The notes beneath the pieces are model-generated. The model did no database searches. It saw only the letters and a list, made by a program, of their open reading frames with translations, and was not told the DNA's origin. A DNA stretch of 64,000 bases, taken from positions 563,028,315 through 563,092,314 of the forward strand of contig CM057346.1 in assembly GCA_030015575.1 (NCBI GenBank), read 5' to 3'. This stretch comes from Agapanthus africanus (lineage: Eukaryota > Streptophyta > Magnoliopsida > Asparagales > Amaryllidaceae). Shown here in pieces: positions 20,581 through 31,337 of this stretch (positions are counted from its first letter, which is position 1; every line of letters starts with the position of its first letter). A program made the position numbers and the translations under genes.

Positions 20581-20940
20581 TTTCAAGATTCCAAAGCTCT
20601 ATATCCCCCTCCCTTCTCTTGGCTCCTATTTATAGGAGAAGAAAAGAATCAATTTGTTTAGTGAATTTTTCATTGAAAGATTTGATTTGTTTTCATCATT
20701 AATCCAGGCCTTTAGATTATTAGGTGAATTTTATTCACCGTTGGATGTTTTAATCCAAAGATATTCATTTTGTTATTTCGGTGAGATTCAGGGGAAATAT
20801 TTCCTTGTCCAAGATTTTTCCATTAATTGGTGATATTTAATCACCCTGGGATTCTCGATCCAGCGGTTTTCCATAATTCTTCTCCATTTTGGAAAGATTT
20901 AAATGATCTTTTTAGAATTTAATTCTGTTGGACCGTAAGG
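20581..20940 (-). promoter_or_regulatory. TATA region of the LTR of A
   Basis: On the minus strand CTATAAATAGG (complement of 20625-20635) lies within a palindrome CTCCTATTTATAGGAG, about 540 bases inside the LTR. This orientation drives gag-pol. Upstream (20640-20940) is AT-rich with several TTTAAT-type palindromes (GGTGATATTTAATCACC) and no gene. Confidence 0.6.
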
Positions 20941-21150
20941 CTTTTAAAGCCAGTCACGTGTGGCCACGCGACCCCCGGTCACGTGTGGCCACACGATCCC
21001 CGGTCACGTATGAGCACGCGACCCCCGGTCACGTGTGAGCACGTGACCCCCTGAATGGACTCCTCTTCTTTGCTCTGTTCTTTGCCGCTGCTTTAACCAT
21101 CACGTGCCAACACGTGACCATTGGTCACGTGTGAGCACGTGACGCCTCCT
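20941..21150. promoter_or_regulatory. G-box pair cluster at the outer end of the LTR of A
   Basis: Six modules such as GTCACGTGTGGCCACGCGAC, GTCACGTGTGAGCACGTGAC and ATCACGTGCCAACACGTGAC follow one another. In element order they lie upstream of the TATA box, in the U3-like part, where they could act as a promoter array. Confidence 0.65.
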
Positions 21151-21177
21151 CTGAAGCTTTTTCCTGATTTTTAATCA

Positions 21178-22823
21178 GGGAACAGGGTCCGCGCCTTCTG
21201 AGGTGTGTCAATATGTTTTCGTAGATCCGTGCGCTTGTCATCAAACTGCGTGAGCTTTTTCTTCTTTTTCTTTGAAGACTTTGACGGCTGTGCCTGGGTG
21301 TTTTGCCCACTGCTATCAATTCTCGGTGCTGGGCGCGGTTTCAGCATCCCATCAATGACCTCGGGCTCTGGCGAACTTTTCCACCTGACGACTGGGCATG
21401 TGTGAAGATCCTTCAGCATTCTTTTAGTTTCGGCTGAAAGGGCGACCTCCCACAGAGTTTCTTCTATAAAAGAGCACGATGCCCCCGGCATGTCCACTTT
21501 TTTAGGGGTATGAGGTTGTGGCGGGTTCACCTTCCAGTTTTCGGATAATACGAACTTGCCTTGTTGGTATTGGTCCTCAATCCAGCCTTTGAAAACGAAA
21601 CAATCTTCGATTGGATGGCTTACTGCTTGATGGTAAGGGCAGTAATTATGATTGTTGAGATCGCCTGGCTGCAACGGACATTTTGGACTCGGCAAATTGA
21701 TGAGTCTGTTGCGCACTGCCAGCTCGAACAGTCTTCTCGTTTTATCCTGAGGAAACGAGTAAGGACGTCCTAATCTTTCCTCAAGGGATGGGCATGGACG
21801 CATATTGTTTTGACGGACAACCGGCTTTAAGTTGCTCGGCTGTTGTTGAGTATTGGTGACGAAAGTCGCTTTTCCTTTTCCCTTTTCATTCCGAGGATCC
21901 GTCTTTGAAGGAGATGGTCTATGACTCATCTGATCCATTTGGGCCAATTTGTCAATCAAGTCCTGGAAAGTCGTCGGCTTGAAGAACATCATGAATTGCG
22001 AGATGGTCGCTTGAGGGTCGAGGGTGCCCACGAACATGCCTACAGCAGGCGCTTCTTCAATGCGTTGTTCGCACTTCGACCATAAGTTCCGCCACCGTAT
22101 TGCTCATTGAACCCACGTTTCGCCTGGCCTTACCCTGACGTTGATCAATGCAGTGATCGGGGTGCGCTCACTGGCGCTTGCAAATCTTTGTGTAAACAGT
22201 AGCTCCATCTCTGCAAATGTTTTGACAGAATCGTTAGGCAGCTCCGAATACCATTCGAAGGCCGTTTCCGCTAAGCTGCCGATGAATTGACGAAGCAACA
22301 GCTTATCGTCGCCTCCGGTGTTGCCGCATAAGGCCCTGAATTGAGTGACATGCTGATGTGGATTCCCCGTCCCTTTATACACATGGAACTTAGGGATCGT
22401 ATATCCCGGCGTGTAACTTATTCGGTCATACCAGCCCGGATAGGGTCGTCCAGTCTTGACAACTTGGCCAGCCGCTTCATTTGCCTGGTGAACTCGTATT
22501 TGTTGAGCAATATAATCATCCAGGGCGGCCTTAGAGATTGTTTCTTCTTTGGCTGTTGAGAGAGCCGGAGGTGGATTTGACGTTTCTCCTCTGTCGTCTT
22601 CGAAGATAATCGAAGGATCTTCAGCTGGGGGATCCGGCTGTATCATCATCCCGACCATGTCTTGGAACAGGAGAGCCAACTGCTTTATATTGGCCGCTTG
22701 TTCTGCAGCCTCCTTGTCCTTCTTTTCAAGCATTCTACAAAGGAATTCAGCATCGGTCTTGTGTTCGTGACGTTGTTTTGATGACGCCTCCGAGCTTTCT
22801 TTTGGTCCGGTGAGTGCGGCCAT
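21178..22823 (-). pseudogene. Gag capsid and zinc region of Tat element B (interrupted by A)
   Basis: The frames here match A gag closely: FQDMVGMMI, IPKFHVYKGTGNPHQHVTQF, LLRQFIGSLAETAFEWYSEL, then GMFVGTLDPQATISQFMMFF, FSFPQ-like YSFPQDKTRRLFELAVRNRL and the zinc module CPYHQAVSHPIEDC. A TGA near 22104 splits the capsid. The coding sequence stops abruptly at 21178, in the basic tract after the zinc module, where the LTR of A begins. The rest of B pol should reappear to the left of A, outside the window. Confidence 0.88.
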
Positions 22824-22853
22824 CGCAGTTAGTATCTCCTGAAGCTTCTGCTG

Positions 22854-24050
22854 CTATTGTTCCTGGGCCCTTGTGATGGATCGGGTGAGCGGTCGGTGAC
22901 CCGTCGAAGTGCGGCTTTCCTCTTTTCCGGAAGCCATGTAAACAGTATGCACCGTTATTCCCCCAGACTTGGGGCGTTTGGGTTCAGTGGTCTTATGATT
23001 CATCGCAGACTCGGGGATTTTCTCCGGCCTTTTCTTTTTGTGGACTGGTGACGTTAAGGGGGCCGTTGCAGTGGGCACCCAAGCAGTTGTCGTCCTTTGT
23101 GGCTTGCTAGGACGATTATCTTCCTGCTGAACCTTCAGCTTCTTTTGTCGGCGAGAATGTTCTTGATCGACCACTGACTCCCGGACCCGTCGCCAGACTT
23201 TGTAAACTTTGGAGGACAGCCGTTGAGGGGGCTGCTCCGGCTTTGTTTCTGTAACATTCTCCACAGGTGGAGGAGATATTTTCAGCACAGCAGTCAGAGA
23301 ATTCTTGCGCACCCTCCTTAGTGGTTCAAAGCTGTTCCCAGTTGGAACAGCGGCATCAACTTACACCATCGGAGCTGGCGGAGTCAGTCCAGAAGGGGAA
23401 TTGCCCCCAGCTTTCCTCACTCGGCGCCAGTGGCAACGTCGAGCATGTCGTGTGGCCGGGATTACCTCTACTGTTGGATCAGCTTTTCCGTGCCCCCTGT
23501 TCTGGTGAGGTGTCACCGGTACCAGCCTCTTGAAGACCGACGTCCGTTGAGCAGCAATGTCTAACATGTCCAAGACAGACCTCTGGGCAGGGGAAGTAGC
23601 TTTGAGAACTTTGACTGGAGCGGGAGCCGGAACAGTCAGTCTTGTGAAGACCAACCCTTTGGCAGGAGAAGCCGCCTTGACGACTTCGGCAGCAGGGATG
23701 ACTATCCTCCTCGGAATAACCTTTTCTGGAATTGCAGCCTTCATCATGGGCCCACATGAACTTTGGCTCAATCTGGCAAAGACTGAGGCACTGGAGTTGG
23801 ACGACCCGTTGAGAGGGGCCGCAGTAGTTGTAAGCCGATCAACGACCGACTTCTTTGGAGCTTCTTGCGACGATATTAGGGCATTGAAGCTCATCGGTGG
23901 GAGCATAGTCCCAAAAAACAATCCAGTGGTGGCCTGAGTCACCTGTTCCACCGGCATAGTGAAGATGGAGGTCGCTTGGGGCCCGTAAGTCACACCTCCA
24001 GATGAGACGGAGCGAGAGTTGTAGTTGCAGTTAGTGCAATTTGAAGCCAT
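22854..24050 (-). pseudogene. Gag N-terminal region of Tat element B
   Basis: Start chosen at the ATG at 24050 (MASNCTNCNYNSRS) because the similarity to A begins there. The open frame upstream does not match. S-V-F-x-R-L-type motifs occur at residues 68-73 (SVVDRL), 89-94, 133-138, 158-163 (SVLDML) and 171-176. The Arg-rich RHARRCHWRRVRKAGG follows. A break near 23330 changes frame before LRKNSLTAVLKISPPP, and the last piece runs to a stop at 22854. Confidence 0.8.
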
Positions 24051-24199
24051 TGATCTTCTGTCTTCTGCACGGAGAAAGACACCAAATCTAAGTATCTCGA
24101 ATCCACAGGCAACCATAGAAAACCGCGATTGGTTCGCGAACACGACACACGAAGTGTGGAGTGGAAAGAGGAAGAGGTCCCAGCGGGCGTGCCAGAATC
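24051..24199 (-). promoter_or_regulatory. Leader and primer-binding site of element B
   Basis: The primer site is the complement of GTCCCAGCGGGCGTGCCA at 24177-24194, separated by GATTC from the LTR end. It differs from A by one base. The leader carries GAACACGACACACGAAGTGTGGAG, also present in A. Confidence 0.7.
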
Positions 24200-25089
24200 T
24201 GTTCACCGCCGGAAGCCGGGAAGACTGGACGTCTTTCCCTGAATTCGGGGGCAGATGCTAATTGGTGCTATCCGTCTACCTCTCCGAAGATGCCAAGTTG
24301 ATTTATGGCACCATGTATCGAAGGTTTAAACAGGTGCGGCCGATATAGCAGACTTCGTCAGATTCCTCCTCGTTTGAAGGGTTTTTGATTGTGGGGACAC
24401 TCTTCCCTGCAGGCGCAAGCCCCTGCAGTTAATTACGCTACCGCATCGCGGTAACAACTTTCTCCTTCTCCAGATGGTCACTTCGTGTCGTGGGTGTTTG
24501 TTTTGTTTTTGGTTGCCCGTGGATTGTATACGGAGACTAATTTATGTTGTCGCCCGTAGGACGTGGATTAGTCCAAATCCGTATTTTCTTAGATTTGGGT
24601 TTTTGAGGGTTGAGTTTAAGGATACGTTAGCCTCATTTAGGACTAAGATCAACTTAAACATTTGTTAAGGATACGTTAGTCTAATTTCTAGACTAAGATT
24701 AACTTAACGGGATCGTTTCGATCCAACAAAAGAGCATTTAGACTCTATTGTTTAGTTTACGGACATTTCGGTCGATTACCAGTTTAAGGACATGGTGGTC
24801 CATCATAATCCGTGGAATGTATAGCTGTCGGGACCCATCACCTCTCTGAAGACGTTGAAGGATTACAACGACAAATATCAGAGGAGTTCAGATATGTACC
24901 CTCGAACCGGGTGTAAATTGATTGGAAGAGCAGATGAGCTCAGTTCAATTTAAATTGAGAACTTATGGCCAAAATTGGGCTAAGTCCAGTTAAAGAACAT
25001 TTTGTTTTTGTTCTGCCTGTTAGGCCTTTGTTTGGGCTCTGCCCTTTTAATAATGCATAGCATTTATCAGGAGCAAAATAGTGGTCTGA

Positions 25090-25415
25090 TAGTGTGTCAT
25101 GTGACTTGTCAGACGCTTTGCGCCAATCAAAGAGCGCAATGCGCTAGCGCATACGAAGGTGACACGTGTCACGCTCTGCGCTAAGCGCAAGTCTGTTAGC
25201 GCACTGCGCTTTCTAAGTGCGATGCGCCAGTAAATGACACGTGGCGCTCTCTGGCGCAGTGTGCCAGTCCAAGAGCGCAGTGCACTCTTTTTAGAAGTGC
25301 AAACCTTTCTGTGGTAGACACGTGGCGCGTTTTGGCGCAGTGCGCCAGTCCAAGAGCACAGAGGCGCATTTCAAAAGTACAAGGCACTGTCCAATAGCGC
25401 AGAGCGCATTTTGAT
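25090..25415. repeat. GCGC palindromes and CACGTG boxes, downstream block of the LTR of B
   Basis: Repeated elements are AGCGCAATGCGCTAGCGCA, GACACGTGTC, ACACGTGGCGC and CGCAGTGCGCCAGTCC. They occupy the same place relative to the tail as the AGTGTTAAACACT and CACGTG blocks in A, but with different arm sequence. Confidence 0.65.
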
Positions 25416-26020
25416 CAATTTAAGATCAAAGAACAAGTTTTCTGTTCTCTTAAAAGAGGTTTTACCTCAAGATTCAAGAACCAGAGTTCTTGTTCTTATC
25501 AAAAGGCTGTGCCTTTATAGATCAAATGATATAAGAATGAAGTAAATTACTTCTTTTAATCTTTTATAATAAGATCTTTTTTATCTTTTTCTTTTTTTTA
25601 TTGAAGACCTTGATCTTGTTCTTAGATCTTTGATCTTTTTAGAATATGGTTCTTTTTATGAGATGTTTTCATCTCCTCTGTTCAAGAACACAATTCTTTA
25701 CCTTTAAAGATGATGAAAATGATCTTCTTTCTTCAAAGGCTTGCCTTTCTTTATCTTTGAGTTTTCTCAAAGTTTGCAGAGAGTTTTTTCTATTTTCTCT
25801 ATATCTGTGAGACTTGGAGTCTAGGGGCCTTTATATAGGGCCAATCGATTTGTTAAGTTAGTTACAGAGATCTTTCTCTGATTGATCTGGGGATATTTCC
25901 CACCGTTGGATCTTTGATCCTAACGCCTCTGTTTTACAGAAGACAATCTTCTTATTTTAAAAAGATTGGAAAGATCTTTCTAGAATTTTAATTCTGATTA
26001 ATTAATAATTTATTATTTAA
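25416..26020. other. AT-rich middle of the LTR of B
   Basis: No gene is seen. The stretch has many GATCTT/AAGATC-type arms (for example AAGATCTTTTTTATCTTT, AGATCTTTGATCTTT), TTTCTTCAAAGGC-like pairs, and the TATA box at 25828-25838. Confidence 0.5.
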
Positions 26021-26412
26021 ATACCAGTGCTAGCGCAATTGGCGCTAGCCCACCTGCGTTTGACACGTGGCGTGCAGCGCAGAGCAACTGCGCTAGCGCA
26101 CCTATGTTTGACACGTGGCGCGCAACACAGAGCGTAAGTGATTTGAAGCGTTGCTTCATTTTAAGATTTGAATTTTGAAACAGTGCTTTGCTCTGATTGG
26201 GGTACGCTGCCTTGGGCGCAGCGCTCCTGGCGCTGGCGTGTCTACTTTTGACACGTGGCGCTCAGCGCGCAGCGCAAAAGATCTGAAGCGTTGCTTCAAA
26301 TTTTTTTACTTTATATTTTTAATACGGAGCTTTGCTCTTCATGGGAAAAGGAAGCGTCGCTTCATTTCAAATCTTGGAATTTGAACAGAGCTTTGCTCTG
26401 ATTGGGGAAACA
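26021..26412. repeat. GCGCTAGCGC / GAAGC-GTT-GCTTC palindromes, outer block of the LTR of B
   Basis: Palindromes here include GTGCTAGCGCAATTGGCGCTAGC, TTGACACGTGGCGCGCA (three copies near 26068, 26110 and 26250), GAAGCGTTGCTTC (three copies) and AGAGCTTTGCTCTG (three copies). This block is upstream of the TATA box in element order, as the CACGTG cluster is in A. Confidence 0.7.
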
Positions 26413-26640
26413 AGGATCCCGGAGAGTCCGTGGGTTCTAGGGTCCATAAGTACCATCGGAGGGAGCGGGTCGAAGCTGCTTGGGGTCGGCTGGTGGAGCT
26501 TTCTTCGGTGTATCATCGACAATGTTTCCTTAACCCCCGCCCTCCTTTATTGTAATTGTTGTAAGGCTGGGGAGCCCATAATACCTCTTAAATAAATAAA
26601 CTTGTTTTTGATTGCATTGTACCGTCTTTTTTCCTTTCTT
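26413..26640 (+). pseudogene. Possible 3' end of an antisense gene of element C
   Basis: Just right of the LTR of B, one plus-strand frame (GTACCATCGGAG... to a TAA before CCCCCGCC) ends in SSTMFP, followed by CCTCCTTTATTGTAATTG and an AATAAATAAA poly(A)-type signal at 26591-26600. Position (after integrase of C, opposite strand) matches the antisense gene of A, but the sequence is too short to assign to a family. Confidence 0.35.
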
Positions 26641-26819
26641 TGATATATATATATATTATGTTTTCTTAAAAAACTTCGAAGTCTTGGAACCGAGAAAAGA
26701 AACAAAGGGCTAGAGTCCTGCGGGGGTACACAAAGTCTTTTCCGCGAGAGGACCTAGCCCGGAAGACTTAGTTAAATGCAAAAAGGAATTACATTATTTT
26801 GAAAGATGATACATGTTCA
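26641..26819 (-). other. Spacer between integrase and antisense gene of C
   Basis: A TA repeat (26644-26657) and a purine-rich minus-strand stretch are present; no gene is seen. GGCTAGAGTCC...GGACCTAGCCC (26709-26762) forms a long imperfect inverted repeat. Confidence 0.4.
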
Positions 26820-27650
26820 CTTCTACAATTTAAGCTTTTCGGCATTATAGGGCCGAGGAAAATTATGCCCCCCGATGTCCTGCAGGCGGTAGGGTCCACC
26901 GGGCAATGCTTCCGTCACGAAGAATGGTCCGTCCCACTTCGGGGAGAACATATGCAGTCTTCATTGGTCTACGAACTCGTTTCTTCGTAAGACCAAATCT
27001 ACTGCCTTGAAGGCCCGATGTTTAACTCGGGTATTGTAGTAGCAGGCAGTTTGCTACTGGTAGGCGGCCGCTCTGATTTGCGCTCAATCCCGCTTTTCCA
27101 ATAAGTTGTCCAAGTCGCTTCGGAGCGCCGAGGTGTTGGCTTCATCGTCAAAATGTTCTATACTGTAACTGGGCAGTCCAATTTCCGTGGGGACCATTGC
27201 CTCGATACCGTAGCAGAGGCTGAATGGGGTTTCTCCCGTGGGTGTTTTCTTTTATGTTCGTAATGCCCATAGCACCCGCGGCAGTTCCTCGACCCAGCCG
27301 CCTTGCCTTCCTTCCAAACGAGCTCTGAGACCTCGGATGATGCCTCGGTTCACTACCTCGGCCTGCCCATTGCATTAAGGATGTGCAACCGTAGCAAAAT
27401 TCATCAATATGTGGTAGTCGCTGCAAAACTCTTTGACTTTATCATTTTCGAAGTCGGTCCCATGGTCGGTAACTATGCACCTCGGGATTCCGAATAGAGA
27501 AATTATGTTGTTCTGCGGGAACTTTATCGTAGCGGCGGCGTCCGGTTTCCTAATGGGCACAGCCTCTATCCATTTTGTGAAGTAGTCTACAGCGACGAGG
27601 ATGTATCTGTATCCGCCCGTGCCGGTATGGAGTTGACCGACCATATCCAT
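26820..27650 (-). pseudogene. Integrase of Tat element C
   Basis: Core residues are DMVGQLHTG...YFTKWIEAVP (first Asp), VTDHGTDFEND (second Asp) and, after an in-frame TAA, NGQAEVVNRG (Glu). Downstream frames read WALRT, FSLCYGIEAMVP and KWDGPFFVTEAL. Several in-frame stops occur between 27376 and 26830. The style (RYILVAVDYFTKWIEAVP) is a different Tat branch from A. Confidence 0.88.
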
Positions 27651-28974
27651 CCCCCATTGTGCAAACAGTCAAGGGGAGCTGAGTGGTGTTAGTTCGGTAG
27701 CGGGAAGATGAAGTATGCTTCCGAAGAGTTAGCAGTTCTTACATCTTCTGACCAGCTACTCGGCGTCCTCTGTAATTTCGGCCAGTAGTACCCTTGGAGC
27801 AGCGCCTTCTAGACCAAGGTGCAGGCTCCTTGATGCGCTCCCCCGACCTCTTCATGTATTTCTCACAGAACGTAGTCAGTCTCATGGGGGTCGATGCATC
27901 GGAGAAGAGGCTGAGTGTATAACTTCTTTTATAAGTTTCCATTGCTCCAGACGAAATGGCGTGCTTTGGCCCGTAGCCGGCGAGCTTCTCCTCGATCTCC
28001 GGGGAGCACACCGTCTTTTAGGAACTCCACGAGGGGCTTCCTCCAATCTTGGCCTTCTTCCTGGGTTATGTAGATCTGGTGCGTTATCTTTCCCTCTTCC
28101 ACGCTGGGTCGTGACAAGACTTCGAAGAGGATATTTCTTTTACGGGTGGCCGAATAAGAAGAAGCGAGCTTGCTCAAAGCATCGGCCCGGGTGTTCAAAT
28201 TCCTGGGGATCTGCTCCACTTGAACTTCATCAAAAAATTTCCGAAGCCTTTTTACCTCGGCCAGGTATTTTATCATGAGTGGTTCCTGGGCTTCGAAACA
28301 TCCGGTTACTTGGCCGACGACCAGTGCGGAGTCGCTGCGAACTCTGATGGTCTTCAGTCCTGCCCGGAGGCGATTCATAGTCCTGCCAACATGGCCTTGT
28401 ATTCCACGGCGTTGTTTGACGCTCTGAACCAGAGTTTTAAGGAGTATTCCATTTCCGCTTCGTCCGGGTTGTGGATGATCAGGCCAGCCCCGCTCCTCTC
28501 TTTGGTAGAGGATCCATCTACATAGAGCACCCAATCCGGGATGGGGTCCGGCACCTCCTCGACCGAGGGACGTGGTTCGGGTCCCCGTGTCGGCGTTTCT
28601 TCTTTAGTGGGGATGGTGCATTCAACAACAAAATCCGCCAAGACCTGTGCTCTGATGGCTTGTCGGGGGCGGTATTTGATATCGAATTGGGACAGTTCCC
28701 ACCTCCATTTCTCCAGATGTCCTGATGACTCGGATGAGGCGAGAATCGACCTTAAAGGTCGCTCGGTGAGGACGAAGATCATGTGCGCTTGAAAATAGTG
28801 CCTAAGTTTCCTGGAGGCAACGACAAGTGCCGGGACTAATTTCTCTATGGCCGGGTATCTCATTTCTGCGTCCTTGAAAATGTGGCTCACGTAATAGACC
28901 GGCCTCTGTATGCCTTCGCATTCTCTGACAAGCATTAAGCCTGCAGCTTGGTCGGAGATGGCCAGATATAGCAA
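27651..28974 (-). pseudogene. RNase H pair and integrase zinc region of Tat element C
   Basis: The first RNase H remnant reads LYLAISDQAAGLMLVREC and YPAIEKLVPALVVASRKLRHYF. The second, archaeal type, reads WVLYVDGSSTKERSGAGL, NNAVEYKAMLAGL, then after a frameshift near 28380 VRSDSALVVGQVTGCF and TRADALSKLASS. The zinc region of integrase follows with multiple stops (27700-28010). This is the same two-RNase-H order as in A. Confidence 0.85.
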
Positions 28975-29244
28975 TAGTTCGTCACCCTCGACCGGTCGGG
29001 TGAGTAGCGGTGGGGTCGCTAGATGCGCCTTGAGTTGTTCGAAAGCGTTCTGGCATTCCTCAAACTATTCAAACTTAGGGATTTTCCTCAGGGCCCTGAA
29101 AAATGGGCGACACTTCTCCCCTGGTCTGGACATAAAGCGACTCAGGGCAGCGACCCTTCCCGTGAGTTGCATGATATTGACAATGCTCTTGGGCGTTGCC
29201 ATATTGAGGATGGCCCTGATCTTTTCAAGGTTTGCTGCGATTCC

Positions 29245-30075
29245 TCAGTACGTTACCATGAACCCAAGGAACTTCCTACTGGTGACTCTGAACGTGCACT
29301 TAGCTGGATTCAGCTTCATTTTGTACTTGCGCAGGACGTCGAATGTCTCACCGAGGTCTTTAGTGTGCCCAGCTAACGAGATGGATTTTACGAGCATGTC
29401 GTCGATGTAGACTTCCATGTTTCTGCTGATCTCAGATTTGAACAGCTTATTTACCAAGCGCTGATATATGGCCCCGGCATTCTTGAGTCCAAAGGGCATC
29501 ACTTTGTAGCAGTATACCCCCCGATCAGTGGTGAAGGCGGTAAGTTTTTCGTCGGCCGGGTTCATCCTGATCTGATTGTAACCAGAGAAAGCGTCCATGA
29601 AGCTCAATAATTCATGGCCGGCGGAACTGTCTACCAGCTGGTCTATCCGAGGAAGTGGATAGTTGTCTTTGGGGCAGGCCTTGTTCAAATCCGTGAAATC
29701 AACGCACATGCTCCATTTCTCGTTTGCCTTCTTGACCATGACCACGTTCGCCAGCCAATCTGAGTAGTCCAGGTTTCTGATGAAGTTGGCGGTGAGCAGT
29801 CGATCCACCTTGTCTTCTATTGCTTTTTGCTTAGCCAGCGCAAAGCATCTCTTCTTTTTTCGGATGGGCTTTGCTTTCGGGTCGATCCCGAGCTTGTAGG
29901 AGATCACTCTAGGGTCGATTCTGGGCATGTTCGCCGGCGCCCAAGCAAATACGTCCGAGTTATCTCGGAGGAACCGGATTAGGTCTTCACGGTGATCCCC
30001 TGTCAAGAAAGAACCAATCTGTATTGTCCGGACATCGACCCCTTCTGCGAAGGGGACTTCCGTCAATGCTTCCAT
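29245..30075 (-). pseudogene. Reverse transcriptase of Tat element C
   Basis: Clear motifs are CVDFTDLNKACPKDNYPLPR, LLSFMDAFSGYNQI, VMPFGLKNAGAIYQR and the catalytic YIDD in MEVYIDDMLVKS. The frame stops at FLGFMVTY (29245). The thumb continues in other frames to about 28990. LNKACPKDNYPLP with FMDAFSGYNQI is characteristic of Tat elements. Confidence 0.95.
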
Positions 30076-30224
30076 CAGGGCACCTTTAACCTCCCTTTGG
30101 TCGTCGCGTGTATCTACAAACCCTTGGAAGTCATGCGTGTCCTCAGAATCGTTGTCCTGCTCTCCGACGAGGGACGTCGAGGTGAGGCAAATCTTGACGG
30201 TTTGCTGGTCCCCATAGGCCCGGC

Positions 30225-30587
30225 CTATCCCCCTTGATCCAAAGGGAATTTGATCGCAAGGTGATAGGTCGAGATCTGAGCCCGGAGGGCGATTAAGGTA
30301 GAACGTCCCAGGAGAATGTTATAGGATGAAGGTACCATAGCGATGAGGAAGTTCACCAGTATGGTTCGCGTATTGCCCGCTTCTCCAATGTTGAGGAGGA
30401 AGGTGACCATCCCCTCGACCGGGACAGAGTGGTTTGTGAACCCAGAGAGGACATGGGAGGTTGGTCGAAGCTCGGATGGTCCTACCCCCATACGCTGGAA
30501 ACAGTCGTGGAACAAGATATCAGTCGAGCTACCTGAATCGACCAAAATTCTCTGAACCTCGTAATGGTGGACTTGGGCCGTTATCAC
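30225..30587 (-). pseudogene. Aspartic protease of Tat element C
   Basis: The active site block is RILVDSGSSTDILF (DSGSS form), followed by SSYNILLGRSTL near the C-terminus. It lies between gag (30683) and reverse transcriptase (30075) in element order. The region 30088-30224 links to reverse transcriptase without an open frame. Confidence 0.9.
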
Positions 30588-30682
30588 GAGAGGGTCATTG
30601 TGAGGAAGCGATATGCCGTGGAGGTCTTCATTGGTGAAGATGATCGGTTCGTCTCTCCTGCACCTTTTGTGTGGTATATCGC

Positions 30683-31337
30683 TTACACCCTCGACAGGGA
30701 GGAGGTGGTGGTTCCCCCAATTTCCCGAGCCAGGTCCGAGGTAACGACCATGATTTTCCCGATCATTAATTCCCCGGGAAGGGTTAGGTCCTTTTGCTCC
30801 CGATCCGCCTGCCGCTTGTCCCGCAGGTACTTCGCCAGGTGGCCAGAGCAGATCAACTCCTCGATGTAGTCACGGAGTTGTTTGCAGTTCTCATTCGGGT
30901 GACCCTGTGACCTGCGGAAGGCGCTGTATGGGCCACGGAGACGCTTGCCTGCCCTTTGGGTGACTAGCGGGAACTTAAAGAACCTCTCGCCCTTAGCTTC
31001 CTCCAGCAGCTCGGTCTGAGAGATGTTTATAGGAGTGTACTCCTGAAACCTCGAGGAGTAAGGCTTCGGATGATCGACTTTCTTTTTCTCCTCCCTATCT
31101 CTTTTCTTTCTGCCCCCCTGGTCGGCTTGGAGGAGGTTTGAGTTCACCCCGGACTCGGGTGGGATTTCTCGCTCGGTCCACGCTTTCACTTCGGCCATGA
31201 TCTTAGGTTGCGCTAATGCAAAAGAGCAGAGCCACTCTTTGTGCCTAAGACCCGACCTCAGCGCGGTGATAACCGTTTCATCGCAGTGCTCGGGGATCTC
31301 CAGGAGGGTATTGTAGAAGCGGGTGACATACCCTTTG
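30683..31337 (-). pseudogene. Gag C-terminal half of Tat element C
   Basis: After GYVTRFYNTLLEIPE (end of the capsid domain) come a basic linker and a nucleocapsid-like block YSAFRRSQGHPNENCKQL. The first zinc Cys and a His of the usual C-x2-H type are replaced (YSAFRR), so the finger is broken. The frame begins exactly at the target duplication of copia E at 31333-31337. The N-terminal part of the same gene resumes at 41312. Confidence 0.9.

Larger units (their letters stand above)
18178..21177 (-). mobile_element. 5' LTR of Tat element A (3.0 kb)
   Basis: The plus-strand span starts TGTTTCCCTCC five bases from the primer site and ends ...TTTTTAATCA where B gag resumes, giving TG...CA ends. 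The inner end was set by the primer site. The outer end was set by the abrupt return to B gag coding sequence at about 21178. It contains, in element order, paired CACGTG boxes, a TATA box, a palindrome-rich leader, the AGTGTTAAACACT array, 48-bp repeats and a conserved tail shared with B, D and the fragment at 41.5-42.2 kb. The matching 3' LTR should be left of the window. Confidence 0.75.
24200..26412 (-). mobile_element. 5' LTR of Tat element B (2.2 kb)
   Basis: TG at 24200 lies five bases from the primer site, and the outer end is ...GGGGAAACA at 26412, after which sequence unlike the LTR begins. The tail (24200-24720) matches the LTR of A. A TATA box (minus strand CTATATAAAGG, complement of 25828-25838) sits in GGCCTTTATATAGGGCC. 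The LTR is rich in GCGC-type palindromes instead of the AGTGTTAAACACT type of A. Only this LTR of B is in the window. Confidence 0.72.

Noticed and set aside
21125..21319. Separate small gene at the end of B
   Set aside because: It is a frame shadow across the junction between B gag and the LTR of A.
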